A stretch of 64,000 bases of DNA from Limosilactobacillus pulli (GTDB lineage Bacteria > Bacillota > Bacilli > Lactobacillales > Lactobacillaceae): positions 48,728 through 112,727 of the forward strand of contig NZ_CANCWQ010000003.1 in assembly GCF_947381555.1 (NCBI RefSeq), written 5' to 3'. Below the pieces are notes generated by a model. It worked only from the letters and a program-made list of their open reading frames with translations, did not search any database and was not told where the DNA came from. Below, piece by piece: positions 23,927 to 31,904 of the stretch. Each line of letters begins with the position of its first letter. Positions within the stretch are counted from its first letter, which is position 1. Both the position numbers and the translations under genes were made by a program.

Positions 23927-24766
23927 TCATGCTGTTGCCAGAGCCTTTACCGACTCCTTGACCAATTCTGGATGTTGATTAACCAGGGCCAGACTATGGG
24001 CAATTTCAAGATCCTGCTTGGCAACTGCCTGGTTAGCCAATGCCAATTGTGCCTTGCCTGCATATAGATAATAACGATCAAGCAAAAACATCGACCGCAT
24101 TTGACGACAGATATCGATGCCACGCTGAGCTGCATTCAAGGCGACTCGCGGTTGACCAAGTGTCAGATAGAGTCCCGCAATATATTCATAGACGACGATC
24201 CACTGCATTTGGCCGCCCGTCAGTTTTTTCTCATCAATCAATCGCATTGCCCGTTCAACCAGGCGCAGCGCGCGACTTTGGCTGCCAATCTTTTCATAGG
24301 CCATTGCCATGCCAATCGTAGTCATGGCCAGATAGATGTTGGCGCTGGTCGTTGAAAACTGGGTCAATACCAGCTCAAAATTAAAGATTGCCTCATCAAA
24401 CTGATGCTTTTGAACCTGCAGCATCCCCAACAGATAATAATAGCGCTGCTTATCAAACTCATTTTGCAGATTTTTGACCTTGATTTTTTGCATGGCATCT
24501 TGAGCTGCCTCAAATTGTCTTTCGGCCAGCAGCTGCCCAATCTGATCGAAAATTGCGGTCATCGAAACATCATCATTTTCAATAATCTCATCCGTAGTAA
24601 TATCCAGCCGCGAACAAAGCGCGGTCAGAATATTCATCTTCGGAATTCGATTCTGCTTTTCCATCAGGCTGATCGTGGCCTGCGTACAGATTCCTTCCGC
24701 CAATGCCGTCTGCGACAGCCCCCGTTTGCGGCGAATCTGTTTAAAGATATCACCTCGAAGCTTCAT
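23927..24766 (-). CDS. XRE-family regulator with TPR-like C-terminal domain
   Basis: Residues 1-65 form a Cro/C1 helix-turn-helix (IFKQIRRKRGLSQTALAEGICTQATISLMEKQNRIP). The remaining 210 residues are helical repeats of TPR type (YYYLLGMLQVQKHQFDEAIFNFE, AYEKIGSQSRALRLVERAMRL, YYLYAGKAQLALANQAVAKQDLEIA). This is the architecture of RRNPP peptide-sensing regulators such as PlcR and PrgX, but no signal-peptide gene is visible beside it. It converges on uspA. Targets are unknown; autoregulation is possible. Confidence 0.75.
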   Translation of the reverse strand: MKLRGDIFKQIRRKRGLSQTALAEGICTQATISLMEKQNRIPKMNILTALCSRLDITTDEIIENDDVSMTAIFDQIGQLLAERQFEAAQDAMQKIKVKNLQNEFDKQRYYYLLGMLQVQKHQFDEAIFNFELVLTQFSTTSANIYLAMTTIGMAMAYEKIGSQSRALRLVERAMRLIDEKKLTGGQMQWIVVYEYIAGLYLTLGQPRVALNAAQRGIDICRQMRSMFLLDRYYLYAGKAQLALANQAVAKQDLEIAHSLALVNQHPELVKESVKALATA

Positions 24767-24877
24767 TCATATTCCTTCTTAATATGTATAGTAAAACCGA
24801 TAAACCAATAAAATATGTATATTATTATTCTATCATAAATTTATCAATAATTAGACGGTTGCCTTTGTTTTGCAAAT

Positions 24878-24906
24878 AAAAAAGATGCCCAAGCAGGCAC
24901 CTTTTT
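24878..24906 (-). terminator. Terminator after ddl
   Basis: AAAAAG-TGCC stem with GGCA-CTTTTT, one internal mismatch, T-rich tail on the minus strand, 8 bases after the ddl stop. Confidence 0.65.
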
Positions 24907-24913
24907 CATCATT

Positions 24914-26047
24914 TTAGTGATATTCTTTTTTACCGACTTTTTCTTCACCCAGTGATTGGAAGTCATACTTGATTTGTTCTTGATGCTCGAATTCTTCAAG
25001 CCCCAACTTGATCAACCGGTCGATCAAATCTGAGTACTTAATGCCAGAAACCTCCCACATCTGCGGATAAAGGCTGATGTTGGTAAAGCCAGGCAGAGTA
25101 TTCGGCTCGCTAAGATATGGCACGTTATTCTTATCAACCAGGAAGTCGATGCGGCAAAGTCCCTTCATACCAAGTGCTTTGTAAGCTTTCAATGCCATGT
25201 CCGTAATTTCTTGGGTCAGGTCATCTGGCAAGATTACTGGCAGATCAAAGACAACTCCGCTGGCATCGACGAACTTGTTTTCATAGTCATAGAATGGATC
25301 ATCGCTTGGAACCCGAATCCCACCAAGCTTGGATGCGATTGGATGCTCATTACCCAGAATCGAGATTTCAATTTCACGAGGATGGTCAATTCCTTGCTCA
25401 ACTAAAACCTTGAAGTCGTACTTGAAGGCGTCATCTAAGGCTGCCTTAAGCTCAGCTTCGTTTTCGACCTTGTGAATGCCGACTGAAGAGCCTTGCTTGG
25501 CCGGCTTAACGAATACCAGATTGCCCAGCTCTTCTTGAATGGCATGCCAGTCGTATTGATCACGATTTTCCGGCGTCAACAGGATGTATGGCGTGTTGCG
25601 AATACCGGCTTGGGTGATGATCTTCTTGGTAAGATCCTTATCAAATGACATTGCACTGGCTGCGATGCCTGAACCGATGTAAGGCTTCTTGAGCAGACGG
25701 AATAATCCCTGCACCGTACCGTCTTCACCAAGATTACCGTGAATGACCGGAATGAAGAAATCAATCTGATCAACCGTACTCAAGGCTTGGATTGGTGCTA
25801 ATGGTGCATCCAGATCCATGTTGGCATAGGCTTCCTTGACAACGGCGTCTTCCGGCTCGCCATCAAAGATCCGCTGAGAGTATTCATTGTTCAGCAGAAT
25901 GCCATCTTTAGTGAACATAAACAGGCTGACGTCATATTTGTTCTTGTCCATCGCGTCAAATACATTGTGAGCGCTCCGCTTAGAGACATCATGTTCCGAA
26001 GAATTGCCCCCGAACAGCAATGCTACGTGCAGCTTTTTGTTCGTCAT
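24914..26047 (-). CDS. ddl: D-alanine--D-alanine/D-lactate ligase
   Basis: ATP-grasp ligase making the terminal dipeptide or depsipeptide of peptidoglycan precursors, 377 residues. LLFGGNSSEHDVSKRSA is the N-terminal motif, VFVKPAKQGSSVGI the ATP-grasp lysine region, and LCRIDFLV with SEPNTLPGFT supplies metal and substrate contacts. In the omega-loop FYDYENKF, the residue that is Tyr in D-Ala-D-Ala ligases (Tyr216 of E. coli DdlB) is Phe259, as in Leuconostoc and lactobacilli. That indicates D-Ala-D-Lac synthesis and intrinsic vancomycin resistance. AGGTGG precedes the ATG. Confidence 0.93.
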   Translation of the reverse strand: MTNKKLHVALLFGGNSSEHDVSKRSAHNVFDAMDKNKYDVSLFMFTKDGILLNNEYSQRIFDGEPEDAVVKEAYANMDLDAPLAPIQALSTVDQIDFFIPVIHGNLGEDGTVQGLFRLLKKPYIGSGIAASAMSFDKDLTKKIITQAGIRNTPYILLTPENRDQYDWHAIQEELGNLVFVKPAKQGSSVGIHKVENEAELKAALDDAFKYDFKVLVEQGIDHPREIEISILGNEHPIASKLGGIRVPSDDPFYDYENKFVDASGVVFDLPVILPDDLTQEITDMALKAYKALGMKGLCRIDFLVDKNNVPYLSEPNTLPGFTNISLYPQMWEVSGIKYSDLIDRLIKLGLEEFEHQEQIKYDFQSLGEEKVGKKEYH

Positions 26048-26133
26048 GTAAATACCACCTATCTAATTTTTAAATGTACTTAAACCGTTTTTATTAGAAA
26101 CTACAGTATAACACTATCTGTAACCGTTGACAA

Positions 26134-27094
26134 CTAGATTTCCTTTTTATAAATCTCTGAAGCAACCTTAAGTGGCAGATCCTTGGTAATCAAAAGTGCG
26201 TTCATCAAGCGCTGATAGTTGAAGAACAGGTGCCAATCGCCTTCATTGACAACGTTTTCCTGTTGATCCAGCCATTGTCGCCAGTCTCTGAGCTCCATCA
26301 AAAAATAATCCTGATACAGCCGATGACGCTTCATCAGTCGTGCTAAATAATCGGCCACCTCATTTTGCTCTCCCATTTCCAAAGGCGTCTTCAAACGCCG
26401 ATAACGTTCCAATAAAACCGTCATCATAAAAATGTGATCGCCTCTTAAAAGCTCATTGCGCTCAGTCAACTCATTAAAAAGGCTGGGCAGCTCATAAAAC
26501 ATATGCGCCCAGCCCTGTCTGCCGACAAAACCACGCGTGTCTTTTTCTAAAAGAACCAGCAAAGCAATCTTATCAATAATCTTTCGCAGATCTTCATCAG
26601 TCAGAAAAAAGTATCCATAACGATCGGCCATTAATAAGGAGCGCAGCATGCTGACTGCTGAAGAGCGCAAGAACACAGCCTGATTCTTAGGTTCCAAAAC
26701 ATGCGCATACAAAATCTCATCTTGCAGCAGGTAATCAGTCCAGCCGGCGGTCTCAGTTGGGTCGATCAGCTGGTCAGCCAACAGATCATTAATCGCCTGG
26801 CGTGACCGTTCTCTTGCCGAGCGACTGACAGAAGCCAAATGATAAATCAAAGACTGCATCTGATCCTGGTCAAGCGGGTGCTGGGCTTTGATTTGAGCTT
26901 CGATTACCGGTAATGCTTGTCTGATAAATATCCGATCATCAGCTGGTGGTGCATAGCTGGTCTTTTTTTTGAATGGGAACCTGCTCTGTAAGCTCACCAA
27001 CGCGATGGTACAGTGACTGAAAGATTTCTGCATTATCAACGCGCTGATGCAGTTTCGCCAGCTGGCTTCCCAAGCTGGCAATTGATTTGGCCAT
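26134..27094 (-). pseudogene. DUF2785 protein gene, frameshifted at an A8 run
   Basis: The ribosome site AGGGGG and ATG at 27094 open a frame encoding MAKSIASLGSQLAKLHQRVD and on to residue 51, where a TGA occurs at 26941-26939. The rest of the protein (from KKTSYAPPADDRIFIRQ) continues in another frame to 26134. The frames join without a stop if the run of eight A (minus strand, 26970-26963) is read as seven. The main part has the DUF2785 feature DTRGFVGRQGWAHMFYELPSLFNEL. It may be a true mutation, polymerase slippage or a base-call error. Function unknown. Confidence 0.7.
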
Positions 27095-27147
27095 AGACAT
27101 CCCCCTTTTACTAGTCATTTAATTTTATCACATTAAAAGAGAGTGAG

Positions 27148-27186
27148 AAAAAGCTCCGCAAATCAGCCTGAGACCGATTTACGGAG
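27148..27186 (-). terminator. Terminator after the M20 peptidase gene
   Basis: CTCCG-AAATC stem with GATTT-CGGAG, a bulged base on each side, followed by five T on the minus strand. Confidence 0.7.
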
Positions 27187-27252
27187 TCTGAACCGCCAGC
27201 CAGCTACTGCGCTGAGGTATTATTATACGTAGTTAAGAGGTTGAGTTAAGTA

Positions 27253-28395
27253 CTATGCAAAAAAGTCGCGCATGATCGTCTGATAGGCACTGATTGTGGC
27301 AAAATAGCTCGACCAGGTCGTATACTCATCAACCTGATGGGCCCGCGACCACTCATCGGCACCTAATACGATAACCGGCAGCTCCGGACGATGCTTGACA
27401 AATACGCTGGCATCGGTAGCCCCATTGATAATCGTTAGCTCTGGATCTTTTTGATAGCTGTTTTTCGATGCTGTCAATGCCAGTTTCACCAACTCATTTT
27501 GTGGATCGGTCGCAATTGGCCACCAGTCATTTAAAATGTTAAGCGACAACTGATAGTCCGTGGTCTGATTCAGATAGTCGATGGCCTGATTGAGGCGCTG
27601 CGTAACCTTTTGATTATCAAAGGCCCGCGTAGGTCGAATGTTGCCGCGCAATTCAGCATGATCTGGAATCGTATTGACTTGATCGCCCGCCTTTAGAATC
27701 GTGATTGAATGCTTAACACTGCCCAGATACTGATCAAGTGGGACATTGTCAAAAAGCCGATCCTCCAGTTCAATAAACCGAGCCAGACCACTAACGGCAT
27801 TGACGCCACGTTCTGGCATGGAGCTGTGAGCTGAGCGTCCTTTACAGATAACCTGATAGTTGTAGCTTCCCGACGTGGCATAAACGATGTTGCCGCCCGT
27901 TGGCTCACCAACGATCAAAGCATCCAGATCTTTTGCAATACCTCTTTCTTCCAGACGATTGGCACCCGGCGTCCCATATTCTTCACCAGCGGTAGCAATA
28001 AAGCGAATCTTACCATCAGGCTGCCAGCCACTTTCCTTTAGCTCGATCAAGGCAATAACCTGCGCTGCCAAACCGCTTTTCATATCAGCAGCCCCACGGC
28101 CATATAATCGATCCCCTTGCGTTTCGGCCCCAAACGGATCATGATGCCAATTATTGCGATTACCGATTGCAACGGTATCCATGTGGCCGGTAACGCCCAA
28201 TACCCGTTTTGAGCTGTCAGACCCAAACTCAACGATCAGATTGGCCCGCCGATCGCCAAACGCATCAATTTCAGTCTTAAAGCCGTATTGTTCAAAAAGT
28301 TTGGCTAAGTATGCTGCAACATCAATCTCATTGCCATTGACCGAATTGATTTGAATCAGATCTTTTAATATTTTTGCCTGTTTCTCCTTATCCAT
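27253..28395 (-). CDS. M20-family metallopeptidase (ArgE/DapE type)
   Basis: Zinc-dependent amidohydrolase or peptidase, 380 residues. Metal ligands are visible in VTGHMDTVAI, YGRGAADMKSGLAAQV, ATAGEEYGTPGA and the C-terminal DEWSRAHQVDEY. A lid/dimer domain (about residues 180-290, YQVICKGRSAHSSMPERGVNAV) interrupts the catalytic domain. Such proteins are often labelled succinyl-diaminopimelate desuccinylase, but the sequence does not fix the substrate. It follows metI after a strong terminator, so it is only partly linked to the methionine T-box operon. GGAGGG precedes the ATG. Confidence 0.85.
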   Translation of the reverse strand: MDKEKQAKILKDLIQINSVNGNEIDVAAYLAKLFEQYGFKTEIDAFGDRRANLIVEFGSDSSKRVLGVTGHMDTVAIGNRNNWHHDPFGAETQGDRLYGRGAADMKSGLAAQVIALIELKESGWQPDGKIRFIATAGEEYGTPGANRLEERGIAKDLDALIVGEPTGGNIVYATSGSYNYQVICKGRSAHSSMPERGVNAVSGLARFIELEDRLFDNVPLDQYLGSVKHSITILKAGDQVNTIPDHAELRGNIRPTRAFDNQKVTQRLNQAIDYLNQTTDYQLSLNILNDWWPIATDPQNELVKLALTASKNSYQKDPELTIINGATDASVFVKHRPELPVIVLGADEWSRAHQVDEYTTWSSYFATISAYQTIMRDFFA

Positions 28396-28414
28396 TTTAA
28401 TGCCCTCCAGAATT

Positions 28415-28449
28415 TCTAAAAAAAGAAACGGCCCGAAAAAGCCGTTTCC
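28415..28449 (-). terminator. Terminator after metI
   Basis: GAAACGGC/GCCGTTTC perfect stem, A/T loop, seven T on the minus strand; between metI and the M20 peptidase gene. Confidence 0.85.
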
Positions 28450-28463
28450 ATAATTTAAACAGA

Positions 28464-29165
28464 TTAGCGGTTTTGGTGGTTAACGGCCTTTGCCAAAACG
28501 TCACCAACCAACTGAATAATGATAACCAGTACCAAGACCAGCAGCGTGGCTACGATCGTAATGTCATTGCAGAAACGATCGTACCCGTAGGCAATAGCCG
28601 TGTTACCAAGCCCACCGGCACCAACTGCACCAGCCATTGCAGTCAGGCCAACCAGACTGATCAGAGAAACCGTCGTTACCCGCACCAGCTCAGAGCGTGC
28701 TTCACGCAAGTAAACGTCAAAGATGATGTCGCTGTTGGTAGCACCGATTGCCTGAGCTGCTTCGATCTTACCGTAGTTTACGCTTTCTAAGGCAACTTGT
28801 ACCTGACGCGCATAGAATGGGAAAAATCCTAACGACAATGGTACCAAAGCTGCCGTCGTCCCAATCTGCGTCCCAACGATCAATTGCGTTACTGGTGCAA
28901 TGAAGGCCAGCAGGATGATGAACGGAATGGCCCGAAACAGTGAGACGATCTTGTCGGAAATACTAAACAGCGTCCGATTTTCCATAATGCCACCAGGCTT
29001 GGTGACAACCAAAATTACCCCGAACAGCATACCAAGAATGCCACCAAAGACAGCTGGCCAAAAAGTCATGTACAGTGTCTGACCAATTGAGGTGCCCCAG
29101 CCACTGTCACCGCTCCAGCCTAGTTGGACGACATTAGGAAAATATTTTGCAAAAAACTCAGTCAT
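28464..29165 (-). CDS. metI: Methionine ABC transporter permease MetI
   Basis: Membrane channel subunit of the MetNIQ importer, 233 residues with about five membrane segments. The EAA-type coupling helix is visible in NYGKIEAAQAIGATNSDIIFDVYL. GAVGAGGLGNTAIAYGYDRF is a strong MetI signature. The start MTEFFAKYF overlaps the end of metN by 8 bases (coupled translation), with GGGGGA as ribosome site. Last gene before the operon terminator. Confidence 0.93.
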   Translation of the reverse strand: MTEFFAKYFPNVVQLGWSGDSGWGTSIGQTLYMTFWPAVFGGILGMLFGVILVVTKPGGIMENRTLFSISDKIVSLFRAIPFIILLAFIAPVTQLIVGTQIGTTAALVPLSLGFFPFYARQVQVALESVNYGKIEAAQAIGATNSDIIFDVYLREARSELVRVTTVSLISLVGLTAMAGAVGAGGLGNTAIAYGYDRFCNDITIVATLLVLVLVIIIQLVGDVLAKAVNHQNR

Positions 29166-30225
29166 GCCAAATCCCCCGATCATCAATCTTGGTTACTTCA
29201 ACGTCTTGATCCTTAAAGAACTTTACAGCAGCATCGCGTTGCTCAGGTGTACCTTTAACGATGACAAACAGCATTCCGATCGGCACGTTGCCTAATACCT
29301 CAACGTTACCGTAAATCATGCTGGCCTCAACGCCGGTCTGCTTATAGAGTCCGATAATCAGTGGCTCAACGACTGAATTGCCGCTGTAGACCAGTTGATA
29401 GAGCTCTTCATCATCTTTTAGCGTTCCCAGATCCATTGAGCGCAGCGTATCCATGGCAGCCAGTGAACCACCAACGAATTGGCGCGTCAGTTCCTGCTGT
29501 GGCTGCAGGAAAATCTTGCGCAACTCGCCTTTTTCGATGATAACCCCATGCTGCATTACTGCAATCTTGTTGGCAACACGCTTAACGGCATCCATTTCGT
29601 GCGTGATCAAAATAATCGTCAAGCCCAGCTTTTCATTCAGGTCCTTGAGCAGATCCAGAATTTGATTGGTATTGCGTGGATCCAATGCCGACGTTGCTTC
29701 ATCTGAAATCAAAATCTCAGGGTCGTTGGCCAGTGCACGGGCAATCGCAACCCGCTGCTGCTCACCGCCGGACAGCTGAACTGGATAAGCATCAGCCTTG
29801 TCCTTTAAGCCGACCAGATCCAAGAGCTTGAGTGACTTTTGTTCGACCTCGTCATCACTGAGTTTACTGTGCTTGAGGGCAAACATGACGTTGTCGAGCA
29901 CCGTCGTTTCGTTCAGCAGATTAAAGTGCTGAAAGATCATACCGATATTGCGTCGCTTTTCCTGCAGTTTGGCATTGCTGATCTGCTGCTTGTGATCGGC
30001 AAACAGTACCTCACCTTCAACCGTAATCTTACCTGCAGTTGGCTTTTGCAGCAGGTTGATCGTACGAACCAGCGTAGACTTACCGGCACCAGAGTAGCCA
30101 ACTACCCCATAGATGTCGCCTTTTTCGACTTGCAGGGTGACATCCTTAACGGCTTGAACAGTTTCGTTTTTGCCAGTCTGGAACGTAACGTCGATGTGTT
30201 CCAAATCAATAATGTTTGTCCCCAT
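29158..30225 (-). CDS. metN: Methionine ABC transporter ATPase MetN
   Basis: ATPase of the methionine importer, 355 residues. Walker A GYSGAGKSTLVR near residues 43-54, signature LSGGEQQR, Walker B ILISDEATSALD, H-loop LITHEMD. The C-terminal 100 residues (LVYSGNSVVEPLIIGLYKQTGVEASMI, split) form the NIL regulatory domain that binds methionine and inhibits transport in MetN. That domain separates it from the GlnQ-type ATPase at the left edge. It lies 29 bases after metQ. Confidence 0.95.
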   Translation of the reverse strand: MGTNIIDLEHIDVTFQTGKNETVQAVKDVTLQVEKGDIYGVVGYSGAGKSTLVRTINLLQKPTAGKITVEGEVLFADHKQQISNAKLQEKRRNIGMIFQHFNLLNETTVLDNVMFALKHSKLSDDEVEQKSLKLLDLVGLKDKADAYPVQLSGGEQQRVAIARALANDPEILISDEATSALDPRNTNQILDLLKDLNEKLGLTIILITHEMDAVKRVANKIAVMQHGVIIEKGELRKIFLQPQQELTRQFVGGSLAAMDTLRSMDLGTLKDDEELYQLVYSGNSVVEPLIIGLYKQTGVEASMIYGNVEVLGNVPIGMLFVIVKGTPEQRDAAVKFFKDQDVEVTKIDDRGIWHD

Positions 30226-30254
30226 ATATCTCTTCTCCTTCTGTCTAGTCGGAA

Positions 30255-31103
30255 TTACTTCAGCTTAATGTCCCAAGCTGGCTTTTCCATGCCCTTGTAT
30301 TGTTCGTTAATAACCTTCTTAACCTTTTCAGTTTGGTATGCCTTAACGACATCCTTGTAGGCTTCCTTGTTGCGATCCTTCTTTTGAGCGGCAATCAAGT
30401 TGATCCATTGTTCAGAGTTCTTGTCAACTGGTTCAGTAAAGATGGACTTCTTGGTTGAGATCTTGGCAGCCACGGCGTAGTTGGTGTTAACCACTGCAGC
30501 ATCGACACTGCCCAAAGTCCGGGCAGCTTGGTCAGCAGCAACTTCTTTAATCTTCAGGTTTTTTGGGTTCTTGGCAATTGAGCTGATCGTTGCCAATGCA
30601 CTAGTGTTCTTCTTCAAGGTAATCAAGCCAGCACTTTGCAGAACGTACAGTGCCCGGCTTTCGTTGGATGCATCGTTTGGAATAGCAATCGTTGCGCCAT
30701 CTGGCAGACTCTTAACGCTCTTGTAGTTGTTGGAGTACAGGTGAATTGGCGTGATAAACGTCTTACCGATGGAAACCAGCGTACCATGGTTGGCCTTGTT
30801 CCAAGCATTCAAGAATGCCTTGTGCTGGAATGCGTTCAGATCAATGCTGCCACTTTGCAGAGCCTTGTTTGGCTGGTTGTAGTCGGTAAACGTCTTCAAC
30901 TTAATGTCAACGTTGTACTTGCTCTTCGCCGTCTTCTTAACCTGATTCCAAACAGCTTCATCCTGCTTGGATGGGGAAACGACCCCGACCGTTACGGTTT
31001 GTTCTTTTTGCTTGCCAAAGTTGCCGAAGCTAAAAATCCCAGCAATAACGACAACCAGTGCTACAACAACCCAAATCAGTGTTTTCTTCTTACGTTTATT
31101 CAT
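30255..31103 (-). CDS. metQ: Methionine-binding protein MetQ (NlpA family)
   Basis: Extracellular solute-binding subunit, 282 residues. The NlpA-type sequence begins TVTVGVVSPSKQDEAVWNQV, with FTDYNQPNKALQSGSIDLNAFQHKAFL further on. The N-terminus MNKRKKKTLIWVVVALVVVIAGIFSFGNFG is a basic region plus a hydrophobic helix, with no lipobox cysteine. The protein therefore seems tethered by an uncleaved helix rather than a lipid. GAGGAGAC lies 6 bases before the ATG. First gene behind the Met T-box. Confidence 0.93.
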   Translation of the reverse strand: MNKRKKKTLIWVVVALVVVIAGIFSFGNFGKQKEQTVTVGVVSPSKQDEAVWNQVKKTAKSKYNVDIKLKTFTDYNQPNKALQSGSIDLNAFQHKAFLNAWNKANHGTLVSIGKTFITPIHLYSNNYKSVKSLPDGATIAIPNDASNESRALYVLQSAGLITLKKNTSALATISSIAKNPKNLKIKEVAADQAARTLGSVDAAVVNTNYAVAAKISTKKSIFTEPVDKNSEQWINLIAAQKKDRNKEAYKDVVKAYQTEKVKKVINEQYKGMEKPAWDIKLK

Positions 31104-31216
31104 AATGATGTCTCCTCTCAATCTCAGTTGAATAATCCCTTTGAATAATAGCTTTTTACTAAACAACAGCCCGCCAGCAGCCAATTGTCTGATTATCATC
31201 AATCGAAACAAACAAA

Positions 31217-31495
31217 AAACACTCGTCCTAAGAAAAAGGACGAGTGTTTCGCGGTACCACCTTTTTTTGTCTGATTCTCACAAACCAGACCTCGGTAGGT
31301 GACTTGAAAAAATCACCTTGCATTGATAACGGCTGCAACCCCGTTACCGGCTAAATATCGCCAGTACCATTCCAAGCCCATCTTCGACTGCTTAACGAAT
31401 TTCCTCGCACCAACCGGAAACTCTCTGAGCACGCGCCACAATCTACTCTGCTTTTCTGTATGTTTAGATTTGTTCGTTCGATTAATTGATTATGC
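31217..31495 (-). promoter_or_regulatory. T-box riboswitch, methionine specifier (AUG)
   Basis: Leader of metQNI. The left side of stem I has AGAGTAG, and the specifier loop reads GAA-G-AUG-G with AUG at 31381-31379. The T-box core AGGTGGTACCGCG (31262-31250) precedes the terminator AAACACTCGTCCT/AGGACGAGTGTTT at 31249-31217, followed by T-rich sequence. The discriminator-contact base is U, matching A73 of tRNA-Met. Low charging of tRNA-Met should switch the transporter on. Confidence 0.93.
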
Positions 31496-31499
31496 AGTT

Positions 31500-31527
31500 A
31501 TTATAATGCAATTTTAATTTCCGTCAA
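31500..31527 (-). promoter_or_regulatory. metQNI promoter
   Basis: TTGACG (31527-31522), 16-base spacer, TATAAT (31505-31500) on the minus strand, upstream of the T-box. Confidence 0.75.
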
Positions 31528-31601
31528 CACTTTTTCATAAATTTCATAAAAAAACTGAGACTGGCTTAATATTGCCGATCTCAGTAGTCAGAGAAATTCA
31601 T

Positions 31602-31892
31602 TCAGCTAAATGGCTGTACCTTAATCAGCCATTGTCCATTATCGACATCAGCAGCCACCCATCCCTTTAAGGCTGGATTGACCGCCACGATCACACCATC
31701 AATTGGACTTTTTAAATCGGTAATCATCTGCTGTCCTTCAATCGTTGCCAAACTGTCATTGGTCTTAAGCTGCGTACCAACCAGTGCAAGATCGACAAAC
31801 AGCAGCCGTCCTAGTTCCTGCAATGCCGACTCAGTCAAACCAATCGCGGCCAGGTCACGAGCCTGATGATCAATCCACCATGGCTGCTCCAT
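31602..31892 (-). CDS. GcvH-like protein lacking the lipoyl lysine
   Basis: 96 residues aligning with the glycine cleavage H protein fold: GLTESALQELGRLLFVDLALVGTQLK (split), then SLATIEGQQMITDLKSPIDG, then QWLIKVQPFS. In GcvH the lipoylated lysine sits in ESVKA; here the matching residues are EGQQM, so the lysine is Gln55. It is shorter than GcvH (about 125). It lies 12 bases after rodA, and no glycine cleavage gene is nearby. It is probably a hammerhead-fold protein used for something other than lipoyl transfer. AGAGGTG precedes the ATG. Confidence 0.75.
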   Translation of the reverse strand: MEQPWWIDHQARDLAAIGLTESALQELGRLLFVDLALVGTQLKTNDSLATIEGQQMITDLKSPIDGVIVAVNPALKGWVAADVDNGQWLIKVQPFS

Positions 31893-31904
31893 TTTATATC
31901 ACCT

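Noticed and set aside
26492..26520. GGCTGGGC/GCCCAGCC hairpin resembling the mreB-mreC repeat
   Set aside because: It falls in the conserved GRQGWAHMFYELPSLF coding region of the DUF2785 gene and is explained by codon sequence.
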